Origin: Capsicum annuum
Lineage: Eukaryota; Streptophyta; Magnoliopsida; Solanales; Solanaceae
DNA: 64,000 bases
Direction of reading: 5' to 3'
Assembly: GCF_002878395.1 (NCBI RefSeq)
Contig: NC_061121.1
Coordinates: 44,108,023 to 44,172,022, forward strand
Shown here piece by piece: positions 25,301-37,293 of the stretch (its first letter is position 1; every line of letters begins with the position of its first letter). The translations under genes were made by a program, and so were the position numbers. The notes under the pieces were generated by a model that saw only the letters and a program-made list of their open reading frames with translations, was not told the origin of the DNA and ran no database searches.

Positions 25301-26280
25301 CATAAACATAAAAATTTTGGACTTTTGAAAATGGTTCTTGAGCTTCTTAGATGAAAGGGATCGAAGAATCAACATCTACATACCTTAATCTTTGAAATTA
25401 GATGAATTCTAATGCTTGAGACTTTATCCACACTTGTAATAAATAATTCTCGAAGCCCACACTATGAGGAACTTAATTCTTGAAGAAATCTTGAATAATT
25501 ATGGATGAATTTTTGGAAGATTAGGGTTCTTCAATTGAAACCCTTGATATTTTCTCTTATGATAATTGGAAGAGTAGATGAAGGAATTAGGGTTTGAATG
25601 GGGTTCCTCATATTACAGAGACCTCTAAAAGGTGGGAAAAGACCAAAATACCCTTGTAAAAACATCCTTCAACCGCTGAAAAAAAATAGCTGACGACATC
25701 CGTGACAAGTCATCAAGTTGGTGATATGTCGTAATGAAATGTCGTCACAAATGGGTGAAATTTTGAGTTTATGGTTAAGGTTGACGACATTGGTGGTAGG
25801 TCGTCATGGGCGTGATGGCTTGTCATAAAATGTCATCACCAGGGATAGAAATCTACCCAGGGATGATGACTTTGGTGATAGGTAGTCACGCTAGTGACAG
25901 CTTATCATAAGTGCCTTCACTCAGTTTCACAGTCTGACATGCTAGAGTAAAATCGGTATAACTCTTTACTCAAATATCAGATTTTTGACAATAATGATAT
26001 CGTTAGAAAGATAATTCAAAGATATTTCATTTGATATATAGTAGGTCCTCTTATTCCATATATATAAAAAGTTATGGTCGATTGAAGTTGACAAAAGTTT
26101 TGACGCTCACTAAGACTGATAGGAAAGCTTTCAACTCGTCGTTGAGTTAGAGGACCTCTATGATCTTAATTCATGATCAAATAAATTTCCACATGATTCA
26201 AAGTATTCATACTTGGGAAGATATTTTTGAAACATTGAGACTCGAATTTTTGCTTTACCAAATACGCTCTAAGGCTCAAC
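22399..26280. repeat. Composite array unit 4, 5' truncated
   Basis: It begins inside the A part at ACTAGCTCTCAACTATTTCAT-like sequence (22399), has B starting at 22786, and ends at a junction of the same structure as between units 1 and 2 (26277-26284, AAGGCTCAACTTGGTGTGATG). Confidence 0.85.
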
Positions 26281-29200
26281 TTGGTGTGATGACACCAACT
26301 CAGATAATGCCATGGTAATTTAGAACAGGATAGAATGCATGTTTGAAATTAGATTTTCATATTTTGAAACTAGAATGGTGCATGTTTCAAAATAGACTAA
26401 AATTGGTTATAAGAGAGCTTAGGTGGTTCCCTGAAGAAGGTACGATTTTAGATAACTCATTGCCCAAAACCGTGATTTGTCGTTCTGGGTATATTATTAT
26501 ACGTTGGCCTAGTGCCTTATGGTGTATCAGACTCAAACACTCCAACCCTTTCGGTACACTTTGGTTGGGGGCTTCCCCACCGAATCAATGACGGATTCCA
26601 TATAGCCCATGGAATATCAGACTTGTAGGGTAGTGCCACCTAACTCAGAAATAATACAAAGATTAGAAACTACAATGACAGAAAGATTTTATTTTTTCAA
26701 AAATCCCCATGTGTTTAGAAATTATATCTTTCACAATGTTTATGACTAGCTCTCAACTATTTTATTTATATATTATCTTTATTTTGGGTTTCTCGGTGTA
26801 CCAGTACAATTGTATTGACCCCCAACCTCTAGGGTCTAACGCTCAGTCAGAAGCCTTGCTAAGCCATAGAGTTTTCAGACTACAATAATGTGTACAATTG
26901 GTGAGACTTCTTTATTCCAGAAGGTCTATGTCTTTCATATTATGTTATTTATTTTGGTTTAGGTCCACTGGTGGCCTTGTCCCAGTTTCAGACAGTTGTT
27001 ATTTTAGATGTAGTAGAGATTTTGTAGACTGGTTCAGACATTGTCTAGTTATTGTTGGGCTTTACTTTCACATTATAAATTGAGTTTAGACTTATGACCA
27101 TGATTCCATTTCAAAATGTATTTTCCTGTAATGCCTTAAGATCCTATCCCGTGATGTCACACGATGTTTATGACCCCGAAGGACCACAAGCTAACCCTTT
27201 ACTGATATCTGTACCTGTACATTACATAATATCCAAAATAAATACAAAAACTAGCTATAAGGTTCAACACATCTATGAATACTCATAATATAGAAAACTG
27301 AGCTTACTATTTTCGACTGAATGAATTAAAGATCAACTTTTCTAAGAAATTATTATGGAAGCGATTACCAATGATAAGAGGTATGATCATGTTCGAATCT
27401 GACAACGAAAATACTCAATAGAATCTGAGATGGAGATCAAGCCTATCCGATGGGAGATCTCTAGATATGATAAAAAAAATCTATATATGAGACCAAGCCT
27501 ATCTGATGGAATAGTCCATGAATTAATGGAACTATCTGAGTTCCTCAATGAGATAGACGACTGTACCACACAGTCCTAATTTTTAAAGATTGATACTGAA
27601 ACTGCAATTGTGGAAAGTAGTTACTTAATTGACATGCCCCAACCTACCACAGGTGGGGACCAATTTGTAACCCCAGCTGGAAGGGTGACAATACTGTGCC
27701 ACGGCTAAAGACCTCTCTGGTCAAGCCTCTCTAACGGGATGAACCTCGCAGAATGTTAGCCTAAGGTAATATAATATTCAAACCTCTCTGACGGTGATAG
27801 CCTGTACTAATTGGGACTCCTGCATCCTGTGATGGCTACGCAGTTCTAGTGTTCAGGGATTGTTCCTAATGACTTAGCCTCTGAAATGGGGAGCCGCCAT
27901 CCCTTCCCTCGTGTGGTGCTAGTTTTTACTCCCAACTGAAAGACTCTAAACTAAAATCTTAACTGAACACAACTAAACTAAATCTGATACTGATTATATT
28001 TCTCAAAAGATCTGACTGAGTTACGCTGAGATTACTTAGTTTTGTATCTGATGAAAAAGGTATCGAATCATGGTATCTGACTAATGATACTGAGCTTGAA
28101 AAGAGATTACTAGAATTGCTTCTGATATTAGAATTGAATCACTTGAATACTATTATCAGAGCTGATTACAAGACTGTGGCTAGATTACTAGCGATACAGA
28201 AATTACTGAGCTAACTGAGATTACTGAGCTTTCTTAAGTTCTGCACTTGTCTAAGGATACAGAGTTCTATAGTTCACTAAGTTCTGAGAATAATGAATCG
28301 ACTAAAATTATCGAGAAACTGACACGGGCTCTAGACAACAACTCTATTATCGGGTATAAATACCCCCAGGACTTGATAACATAAAAGTAAAGCATAATTA
28401 TTCTTGACTAGTCATCACCACAATCATTCATTCATTATCACAAGCATTCAGTGGGTCACTTTAAGCATCTCTAAATCACAATCATATAATAACATAAGGG
28501 AAACATGCTACTAGATCATACTCCATTCAACAAGGTTTTACCTCAACTATTTCATACCTAAATAAGTCTTGATTTGTGTTTGGATATCACATGGCTTGGG
28601 GAAACTTCATACTATCATGTCATAACTTACTTGCTAACAACTTGGCATGTATTAGAAACTTAGCATATATACAGAGCATATAATTAGGGAATTGACTAAC
28701 ATCACATCTCCACTTATTCACTAAGGTCCTTCAACAAACACTAGACATGCACGGGTTCACACTTATTTGGGGATTTAGTACTACCATGGAATAATTCATT
28801 CACTTGGTTATTTTATCAAACACTCGGCATGCATAAACTAACTTACAATTTTGGGTTTCATCTTTAACATGCTACAATGGACCTTATTCTTCACCTAAGC
28901 TTTTTATCAAACCTAGGGGGAACATGCTTCACTTATTCAACCATTTCTACACCCATTTGACATGAACCCATCCCATAGAAAGCAACATAAGGAAGATTCA
29001 TCACAAATATCACATGGATTCCACCTACTAGGGTCAAGTCTCATGAATCTTGTAAGCAAACATGAATCAAAACTCAACAACACATGTAACATTAATTTCA
29101 ACTCATAAAAATCATTAACAACTCATAAACATAAAAAATTTTGAGTTTTGAAAAGGGTTCTTGAGCTTCTTGGATAAAAGGGATCCAAGAATCAATATCT

Positions 29201-30005
29201 ACATACCTTAATCTTTTAAATTAGATGAATTCTAATGCTTGAGACTCTATCCACACTTGTAATAAATAATTCTCGAAGCCCACACTATGAGGAACTTAAT
29301 TCTTGAAGAAATCTTGAATAATTATGGATGAATTTTTGGAAGATTAGGGTTCTTCAATTGAAACCCTAGATATTTTCTCTTAAGATAATTGGAAGAGTAG
29401 ATGAAGGAATTAGGGTTTAAATGGGGTTCCTTATATTACAGAGACCTCTAAAAGGTGGAAAAAGACCAAAATACCCTTGCAAAAACATCCTTAAACCGCT
29501 GGAAAAAATAGCTGATGACCTCCATGACAAGTCATCAAGTTGGTGATAAGTTGCCATGAAATGTCGTCACAAAAGATTGAAATTTTGAGTGTTTGGTTAA
29601 GGTTGACGACATTGGTGATAGGCCGTCATGGGCATGACGAATTGTCATAAAATGTCATCACCAGGGATAAAAATATGCCCAGGGATGATGACATAAGTGA
29701 TAGCTCATCATTCTAGTGACAGCTTTTCACGAATGTATTCACTCCGTTTCTCAGCTTGACATGCTAGAGTAAAATGGGTATAACTCTTTACTCAAATATC
29801 AGTTTTTGACAAAAATGGTATCATTAGAAAGATAATTCAAAGATATTTCTTTTGATATGATGTTAATTCATGATCAAGTAGATTCCCACATGATTCAAAG
29901 TATTCATACTTGGGAAGATATTTTTGAAACATTTAGACTGGGATTTTTGCTTTACGAAATACATTCTAAGGCTTAGACTTGAAGAAGATTTTATCGGGCA
30001 TTACA
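26281..30005. repeat. Composite array unit 5, last unit with native B end
   Basis: The A part is 26281-27126 and B starts at 27127. A deletion of ~524 bp at 27297 (joined at a CTGA) and one of ~125 bp near 29860 shorten it. Unlike the other units it keeps B's true terminus, GATTTTATCGGGCATTACA (29988-30005), followed by the remaining end of A's 5' LTR. This unit therefore shows the state before duplication. Confidence 0.85.
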
Positions 30006-30063
30006 TTTTTGAACTTTCTATATTTATATGAATGGTGTGTATGATTAAAAATTAGAAGGACTC
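30006..30063 (+). repeat. 5' LTR of element A, residual right end
   Basis: The sequence aligns with 43046-43105 of the 3' LTR (TATATGAATGGTGTGTA is the clearest block). The last ~55 bp before the expected GTCGTGACA end are missing, so the LTR runs abruptly into the primer site. Confidence 0.75.
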
Positions 30064-30064
30064 T

Positions 30065-30076
30065 TGGTATCAGAGC
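30065..30076 (+). other. Primer binding site of element A (initiator tRNA-Met)
   Basis: TGGTATCAGAGC is a perfect match to the standard plant LTR-element primer site. It shows A is in plus orientation and that the LTR to its left is the 5' LTR. Confidence 0.9.
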
Positions 30077-33000
30077 ACGGTAGATGGTCCCAGGGTATCT
30101 GCAAAATCACGTTGGGTAGAGTCTTATTTATGGGTGTGTAGCATGCCACACTTATAGGCAGGAGGCTACTAGGTGTTTAGGAATGTCTCTCTTACTTCAT
30201 GTTCTAGTTCATGCTATGGAGTCATAATGTTCCTCTTACATACTTTAATTTATGCAATGGTATTTCCCATACCGGAGTAAATTCATCCTAATTTTTTTCT
30301 TACTTTAATGTGCTCAGATATGTCTTATTATTGGGGTAATTCAAGTATACAAGTTTAGAGTCTAAACGGTATGATCCTTTATGATTAAGCCATATAAGAG
30401 TTTAAAATTTGTCCAAGGACTTGAGAAGAGTCCGTTAGTACTCCAAGGTGTATTGATTCTACTGTGAACTTTGATTCTGATGAAATCATGCTTTTCAGTT
30501 GCATTATTAAGTGTATTCAGTCCTTTTCAAAATTTATGTTGCAGACGTCTTGCTTCAGCGGGAATAATGTGTAGTAGAGTGTTGGAATTGTATTTCCACC
30601 CAAGTGGTAGTATAAGTTAAATTAACGGTGTCAGGACCTATTGGTAGTGATTTTGGACCAAGAAGTTGGGATGTAAAGTCGCAAGGTTAGAAATCAAAGT
30701 GATGGTGACTTTTGTGTAGATAAATGTGTTTAGTTGAATAACTGATATTTGAGAATGATTTACCATTTTATAGTGATAGACTAATGTGGTTGCTAGTAGC
30801 ATGTGTGGATTGTATGGTAGTCTGTGGGAGAAATGTTTAAGTAAATTTTGTTTTATTTATACAGAGTAGATGTCAATTCTTAGATCATAGAATGTTGTGT
30901 GTCAAGTTTCTATCTCTTGTAATCTTATTATCATTGTGTTGTTGAAATTGAAAGTCTAGTGAAGCCGTGTGGGGCTCTTTCGATTCACTAGCACAATTGC
31001 CTTGTCATTCATCTCATTTCTTATTCAAAACACAAAATCAAAGTCTAGTGGTGCCGTGTGGGGCCTATTTTGGTTCACTAGCAACTTGTTGTTCATCTTG
31101 TTGTTCTTGTATTGGTTGGAACTGGGATTTAGTGGCATAATGGCAATAAAAGTGGTAAGAGTGATTGATTGAATATATGTATGGCCGAATCTTTTTGCAT
31201 GAGATTGAGTTGGTAATGAAGTGATACATCCCTTTTTGATAGTTTACTAGAAGGTAAGGTAGAGAAAGAGTTATTTATTAAGGTGAATTATTGTTTATTT
31301 GAAGTATGAAAAGTGTTGTTGATGGTGTTTCACGTGCAAGAAAATTATAGGTTATTGATGAAGGTACTTGGTGGATGAGTGGTGTTAATTTAAATGTCCC
31401 TGAGGTTGCAAGAAGGAGTTTAGTTGGGACTCATAGAGCTATGAACTAAGTTTAGCTGTACGAAAGTCGTAGATAATAATGATGTGTAGAAGGAGGATGT
31501 GTTAATGGATTTTAAATAAGATAGATCATAGGATTGTGATTGAGCCTTACTGTTATTAAGTTTTGGCGAATTAATGTTTTCCGATGTTTGGCATGTAAGA
31601 AAATTGTGTGAAGTTGTGGTTCATCATAGCTAGAACTAGACACTAAGTTGGAATAGTAGATGATGATCAAGATGGATATGATGAAGTAATGTGGTGAGTG
31701 TTAGTTGTGTGAAATTGATCTAGTAGGTGTGAACAATGTCTATAAGAGCTTAAGTTTATTTGATTCGTAGTCAAGTCTGATATGGTAAGTATGATGTAGA
31801 AGTACACCCAAGGTGCTATGGTGATGCATTATTTTCTAGATCATTGCATGTTTTGTGGTTAGTAGTACCGTTGATTTGATAGGCGGAGAAATACTAGTTA
31901 GATAATATGTGATGTTCTTTATAGCTAAGTTATAGAGTTGTGATTAATGATGTTGAGCTTTTTTGTATAATCTTGATTCTCATGGTTTAGAAATATAAGT
32001 TTGCAGGCATGATGCTGGTAGACTATGATGAATCTAAGTTGGTGAATGTTTAAGCTGTTATATGATGACTTTTGGGGCTATAGAAACCTAAGGGTTGAAT
32101 CTTAGTAGGAGGCACTAGGATTCGTTATTATACATGAGGATACCATCTTACAGGGTAAGTTTAGTTTTATGTGTATTTTTATATCCCCGACTCTAGAGTA
32201 AAGTGATTTTAGTTTATACCAGAGTGTATATAGTGGTTTGTAGACTTAGAGTAATGGCTTAAATATAAGAGGGAGATGATAGAATGAGTAACCAAGTCAA
32301 GTTTTCAGATGCTATTAGATGTGCCAGTAAAGTTGTGGAATTGGCCGTGAGAAAGAATGCTGCTCAATCTATTCTTATTTCAGCAGTTTACTTCAGTTAT
32401 TCCGATAAATACTCATTCTTTAGGTTTCAGCTTCATTATCATTTCTCGTGTTCATGTATATGATAAGGAATCATGTACTCTCCTAGTTCCTAGTATGATG
32501 AATTCCCAATTTATTCAGCAGTCAAATTACTTTTCGTAAGTTATGAATTCTAAAAAATCAGGTAATGTAGTTCATGACTCTTGTGCACATGTGACATTCT
32601 TAATGATCAGTGAAAATTCAAATTTATATCAGCTACGTCCTTAGATTAGATCTCTTTAATGAGTTCATGTCGTGACTGCTCTATTCCTCACGCCTCAGTA
32701 AGGTATCAAGTTATGCTTAGTTCTCCCCTCATGTTCCGGATCTCGATATTCCAATTTTTCATTGACCTTTTCCCTTAGGTAGAGATAGTGATGATGAACA
32801 GTTGCGTAGATGGGAAAGAGTAAATATTTCTTGTTGATGAAAGATGGTTGTGTGCACATTTGAGTTAAGGAAGTAATTGTGGAGTAAGATGGAGGCCAAG
32901 TATTTGATATCTGTGAAAGTTAGTTGAAGTTTTTTGTGTTATATTTGGAAAAAATTATTGTGTGCTTGTTTTATGTAAGTCTATAAGTTGAAAGAATTTT

Positions 33001-34261
33001 GAGATGAAGTTTTGTGTATGGTTTGGTTAGTTGAGGATATTTTATGTGTATCATCTGAATAGTGTCGGGAAGTTGTTATGGATAGAAGTATTAGAGAATA
33101 TGAGAAAACTGCTTTATGAGTGTTTGTTTAGAAGTGCATATGTGGGTATGAAGATAGGCTTGAATGTCATGTTTGTATACATACGGATGGATACTTTGAG
33201 CATTTGTGAATGTCTAATACGAAGTTGAAGGTGATTGTTGGAGTGGCAATAAGAATTATGCAGGAGATAAGGAATTATGAAATACAGGGTGTACTGAATT
33301 CATGATTCAGTCTAGTACTACAGTATTATGTGGTGTGTCTTGTGATTTTGAGTTAGGCTTGAAGATGGTGACGGGATTTAGTTTAGTTTAGACATTAGTA
33401 ATGGAAATATTAGCGGATATGTGAGAAAAATAAGTTGAATCAAATGAGTATGGTATTTAAGAAGAATAGTATAGTTAAGGGATATTTGAGAGGTGTGCTA
33501 AGCTTGAAAGTAAGAAGTTGTATTGCCTAAGGCCTGGTAATTCTATCCTAGCTTATGAGTTATATATCTATATTCCATGTTATAGAGTAGTATCATTGTT
33601 GTTATTCCTTAGTTGGATGTATTGTGTAAATCATGTTAGAGATTCTTTGCTTCCTAATGCTACTAGGATTTTTTTAGAAAGGGTGTTGAAGAAATACTCC
33701 AGTTAAGTATAAATGTCTAGTATAATTCAGTTTAACAGTCAACCAGACAAGTTATGCTGGTTTTCCACCTTTTCACCCAGTCCTACTATTCGAAGTCTCA
33801 ATTGTATGACCATCCCAAGAGATAATCTATTCCATCCATGTAAGTTGCGAATTCAGTTCATTCAAAGCATCATGTTTTAGATTCATCTATTTAATCAAGA
33901 CTCAGTTCATAAGAGTTCAGCGCATAATCTCAAATTTTCCCAAGTATTTTAGCTCAAACAGTGTAATACCTTGATACTATCTAAGTCCATTTATCTCATG
34001 ATTGATACGTGCATAAGTTATCACTTCTCAATTCAATATGTATGATTTGATCATGAACACTTCAGGGGAATCCTAAAATCTCAGCATGAATCATCTCCTT
34101 AAAGCAAGTAGAGTCAAGTCATGTCAGAATTCAGTTACATGCTAGAAGTTTAAATATTTCTGCTCGGCTATATCCCTTCTTAGAAGACATATCATGTCCA
34201 CATTATTTCATACCTTTAAGAATTCAACATTCCAACCCATCATTCGGGGAAGACTGATCCC
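30077..34261 (+). mobile_element. Internal region of element A, no surviving gag/pol
   Basis: I see no protease, RT, RNase H, integrase or zinc-knuckle motif in any frame; only short open frames under 70 codons occur. The leader keeps a stretch around AGCATGCCACACTTATAGGCAG typical, as I recall, of Solanaceae Gypsy leaders. Base composition becomes G/T-rich between 30800 and 33500. A duplicated block lies at 30953-30995 and 31042-31084. This fits a large non-autonomous (LARD-like) derivative. Confidence 0.6.
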
Positions 34262-34274
34262 AAGGAGGAGATAA
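34262..34274 (+). other. Polypurine tract of element A
   Basis: AAGGAGGAGATAA lies directly before TGTAACACCCCG of the 3' LTR. Its position and composition are those of the plus-strand primer. Confidence 0.85.
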
Positions 34275-34906
34275 TGTAACACCCCGCATTTTGGGCTAGA
34301 ATGAAAACCGTTGTTTCTATGCATAGATGATCCAAAAGCCATAAATCCTATGCAAATTCAAAATGTTAATTAATTATGTAGTGTGGGAACCTATTTAAGC
34401 ATGAATTGAGATCATAGAGGTCCCCAAACTCAAGGACGAGTTGAAAGCTTTCCTATTTTTCGAGTTTGAGTGAGTGTCAAAACTTGGATCAACTTCAATT
34501 GACCATACCTCTTTGTATATAACGAATTATAGGACCTACTATATATCAAATGAAATCTCTTCGGATTAGCTTTCTAACGATACCAATTTCATCAAAATCA
34601 CATACCCGAGATAAAAGTTATAGCTATTTTTGTGACTGAGATAGTAGCATCGCGCGATTAGTGTGCGATGCATGCACCCAATTTCCAGGTACTATTTTCC
34701 CATTTTAAAGGGAAAAAGTGGTATTTTCAATCCCATATTCAGCCATAACACAGGATTAAATCCTCCAAATACAAAAAAACATTATTTTCTCTCAAGATCA
34801 CCAAGAATACTCTTTAGGGTTTCAACCCAAAGATCAACATATCTCAAGATTTAACCATGGGTTTTCCTTAGTTCTTCAAGATTTGAAATCCCCATTATGA
34901 GTGCTA
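34275..34906 (+). repeat. 3' LTR of element A, left part
   Basis: It begins TGTAACACCCCGCATTTTGG and is collinear with 8570-9200. It is cut at 34906 by element D and continues at 41631. A TGCTA at 34902-34906 pairs with GGCTA at 41626-41630 as the target duplication of D. Confidence 0.9.
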
Positions 34907-36117
34907 TGATCTAGGGTGTATTTATAAGCCTAAGCACCATAACTTATCTATATTTTAGCTAATTTTAGAGAAAACGTGCCTAGTTTCTTATGTTTTTGCT
35001 CTACTTGTTTGTAATTGAGCTAACCGATGTGATTAGCATGATTTCAGGTATTAATTGAGTAGATGAAGACATAATGGGACTATGGAATGTGGATGGCATA
35101 TGACATAAGAGAGAGTAGCAGTCTGGACCAAATGTGGCGCTTAGAAACTATGTCCAAGACTAGTTTGTCATTTATAATTAGTTCAAGGAATTAGGAGGCA
35201 ATTATGACAGAAAAGATTATTGAAAGGCTTAATGCTGAATTTTCATTCATTATTGAACTATTCTCTATTAGTTTTTGAATGTAGAGTGGCGGCTTAGACT
35301 AGGGAGAGAGAAAAATGTTTTCTCTCTTATTTTGACTATTCACATACCAAGATCGCCTTCTAGATTTTGGTATGATGAATATATTTATCATGTTTTTCAT
35401 TTTATTAATGAGTAGCTAAGTTCATTAGTTAGGATTATGGAAGCCTTGTAGCATACTGTCTATCACTTTGGGTTTTGAATTCATTATGAATTAATTTATT
35501 TATATCATACTCTTTTTGCTTATCTTGAATTCTCGTGGTTACAAACATAGAGGATATGCCTTAAAATACAACTTGTTCGAAAGAAAGGTTGACGTTAGGA
35601 AAAGAGTGTAGTGATAAGAAAATAGGATTACCAACCCCTATTACATAAGTTAATGCCTTAGCAGGATTAACTACTTGGAGATTTCATATTGTTTTTGGTA
35701 AACGCTTTTGATTTGAGAGAACTAAAGTGACATAGTCCTTGATGGTTGAGAAACAATAGGATTATGTTATTAAATACAATACGTTTCTCTGTAAGCACGA
35801 TGCATGTATGAATTCGTAAAGCCCATAATTAGAAAGTATTGAAAACTACAAGGTGGACATATCCCTACCCTGCTATTTCTCTGAATTTGAATACTTCTAC
35901 ACATATTTTATCTTGTTAAACTCAAACCATTAATTTGTAAACTAAATCAAATTCCCCTTATTTATTTTATGAAAATGAAAGATTAAAAGTCAACTAATCT
36001 GCATACAACATAATTAGCACCATATTTCCTGTGGGATTTGACCCTAACCTAGTTAGGTTATATCTTTAACAGCGATCGCTTACTCTCTCATACGAGATGT
36101 GTAATTTGGGCATATCA
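34907..36117 (+). repeat. 5' LTR of element D
   Basis: 1211 bp, beginning TGATCTAGGGTGTATTTAT and ending GGGCATATCA. It is collinear with the 3' LTR at 40408 with scattered substitutions and small indels. Confidence 0.92.
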
Positions 36118-36119
36118 AA

Positions 36120-36140
36120 TTTTGGCATTATTGTTGGGGA
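36120..36140 (+). other. Decayed primer binding site, tRNA-Asp type
   Basis: TTTGGCATTATTGTTGGGGA differs from the plant tRNA-Asp site TGGCGCCGTTGCCGGGGA at about five positions, every one a C-to-T or G-to-A change. This is the signature of deamination of methylated cytosines. Confidence 0.6.
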
Positions 36141-36322
36141 ATATGGTTGTTGATTGAGTTTATGTGTGTTATATTTCTGTTAGTCAAGTTTCTTAATTTT
36201 ACGTTTAAGAGAGTTGGTTTGGAATTTTAGCCTACTTGCTTGAATTCCAACTTGTAAATATTTTTTTTGTTTTCTTTTATTTCCTGTGTTAGGTAGATTT
36301 TTATTTTAGTTTACTTATTACT

Positions 36323-37293
36323 ATGGCATTGTGGGATGAGCATGAGCTTGGTGGTTGAAAATCTTATCTTAATGATCCATGGCCATATTGTTGGCAAGAT
36401 TGTAGATATGCTCCCCGAAGAGAGATGTGTGCACCATCTTCATTCGACCGGGAGTATAATTGTTCTTTATGTGGGGGTCAAGATGGACATTGGAGTGATT
36501 TCCCTAATACCCTTTCCCTTCATTGCGCTAACCCAAATTCTAGTTTTTCTTTTGAGTTTAACAGGTCTTATGGTCATGAAAAGGAATAATAAAGCACCGG
36601 AAGGAGTTCCATTGTAGCTATGTTTCAATGAATGTTGGATCTCCAGGAAGAAACATATGATATAGTATGTGATATGCGTCAAGGCATAAGGCCAATCATT
36701 CATAAGGAGATGGATATAGAGGTCAATCATTCAAAGCACTCTTCTACAATATACTTAGATGATATCTTTTTTGTGGAATCATTTGACATAATGGAAGAGT
36801 GTGAAGATGAGGATCTAGAACCCTATATTTCTATTGAGCAACCCTCAGTGACTTTCCAACCAACCGAACCAACCATGAGAGATGATGCCAAGATTGAGGA
36901 CTTGGTGCTAGAGGCAAAAGAAGAAACAAAGAAAATCTCTAATAAAGACTCTAGCCCAATTCTAAGAGAAGATGTTGAAAAGGTAAGTAAACGTGAGTGT
37001 GTAGTAGATAGTGTAAATTTGGAAGTAGAATTAGTTGGGCCTCACTCAAAGCATATTTCCACATTATGTTTAGATGATATCTTATCCGTTGAATTATCTA
37101 AAAAATAGTGGAAGAGTGTGAAGATGAGGACCAAGAATCCTATATTCTTTATTTTACACTTGATAAGCAACATAAAAACACACCTCACTTTAAGACTAAG
37201 TTGTTTACCATGCATCTTCCATTACTCAGTTTCTTAATTTTTGCACCACCCCCGTATGAGCGAGGCAAAAAGATGGATGCGATGCTGGGGTGA
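36323..37293 (+). pseudogene. Gag-like reading of element D with zinc-knuckle remnant and duplicated acidic module
   Basis: From ATG 36323 the frame reads MALWDEHELGG, a stop, then a Cys/Trp/Tyr-rich stretch with CSLCGGQDGHWSDF, a C-x2-C-G-G pattern like the zinc knuckles of Tat/Athila gag proteins. After stops at 36587 and ~36629 the same frame is open from 36632 to 37108 (158 codons). It has a module repeated twice: HSKH-STIYLDDIFFVES followed by MEECEDEDLEPYI, and HSKH-STLCLDDILSVE followed, after a stop and frame change at 37108, by MEECEDEDQESYI. The module is very acidic. I do not know a function for it. Confidence 0.5.

Larger units (their letters stand above)
10714..30005 (-). mobile_element. 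Insertion B: ~3.5-kb LTR sequence on the minus strand, now tandemly multiplied
   Basis: On the minus strand B starts TGTAATGCCCGATAAAATC at 30005 and ends ...CTCGGGGTGTTACA at 10714, a TG...CA unit with a 10-bp terminal inverted repeat (TGTAATGCCC/GGGCATTACA, best seen against copies 2 and 4). The left flank TTTCC (10709-10713) and right flank TTTTT (30006-30010) fit a 5-bp target duplication with two C-to-T changes; the 3' LTR of A has TTTCC once at this place (~43045). B looks like a solo LTR: no primer site or coding internal region is seen. Its first part is homologous to the start of A's LTR, in opposite orientation. Only the outermost ends are original; the interior was multiplied with part of A. 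Confidence 0.75.

Noticed and set aside
30077..34261. A host gene or long non-coding RNA gene in the interior of A.
   Set aside because: It is bracketed by a primer binding site and a polypurine tract and has no splice-consistent exons I can support.
36336..36617. A 93-codon hydrophobic open frame starting MSMSLVVENLIL.
   Set aside because: It is a shadow of the decayed gag-like frame with the CSLCGG zinc knuckle, which runs through the same bases in another phase.
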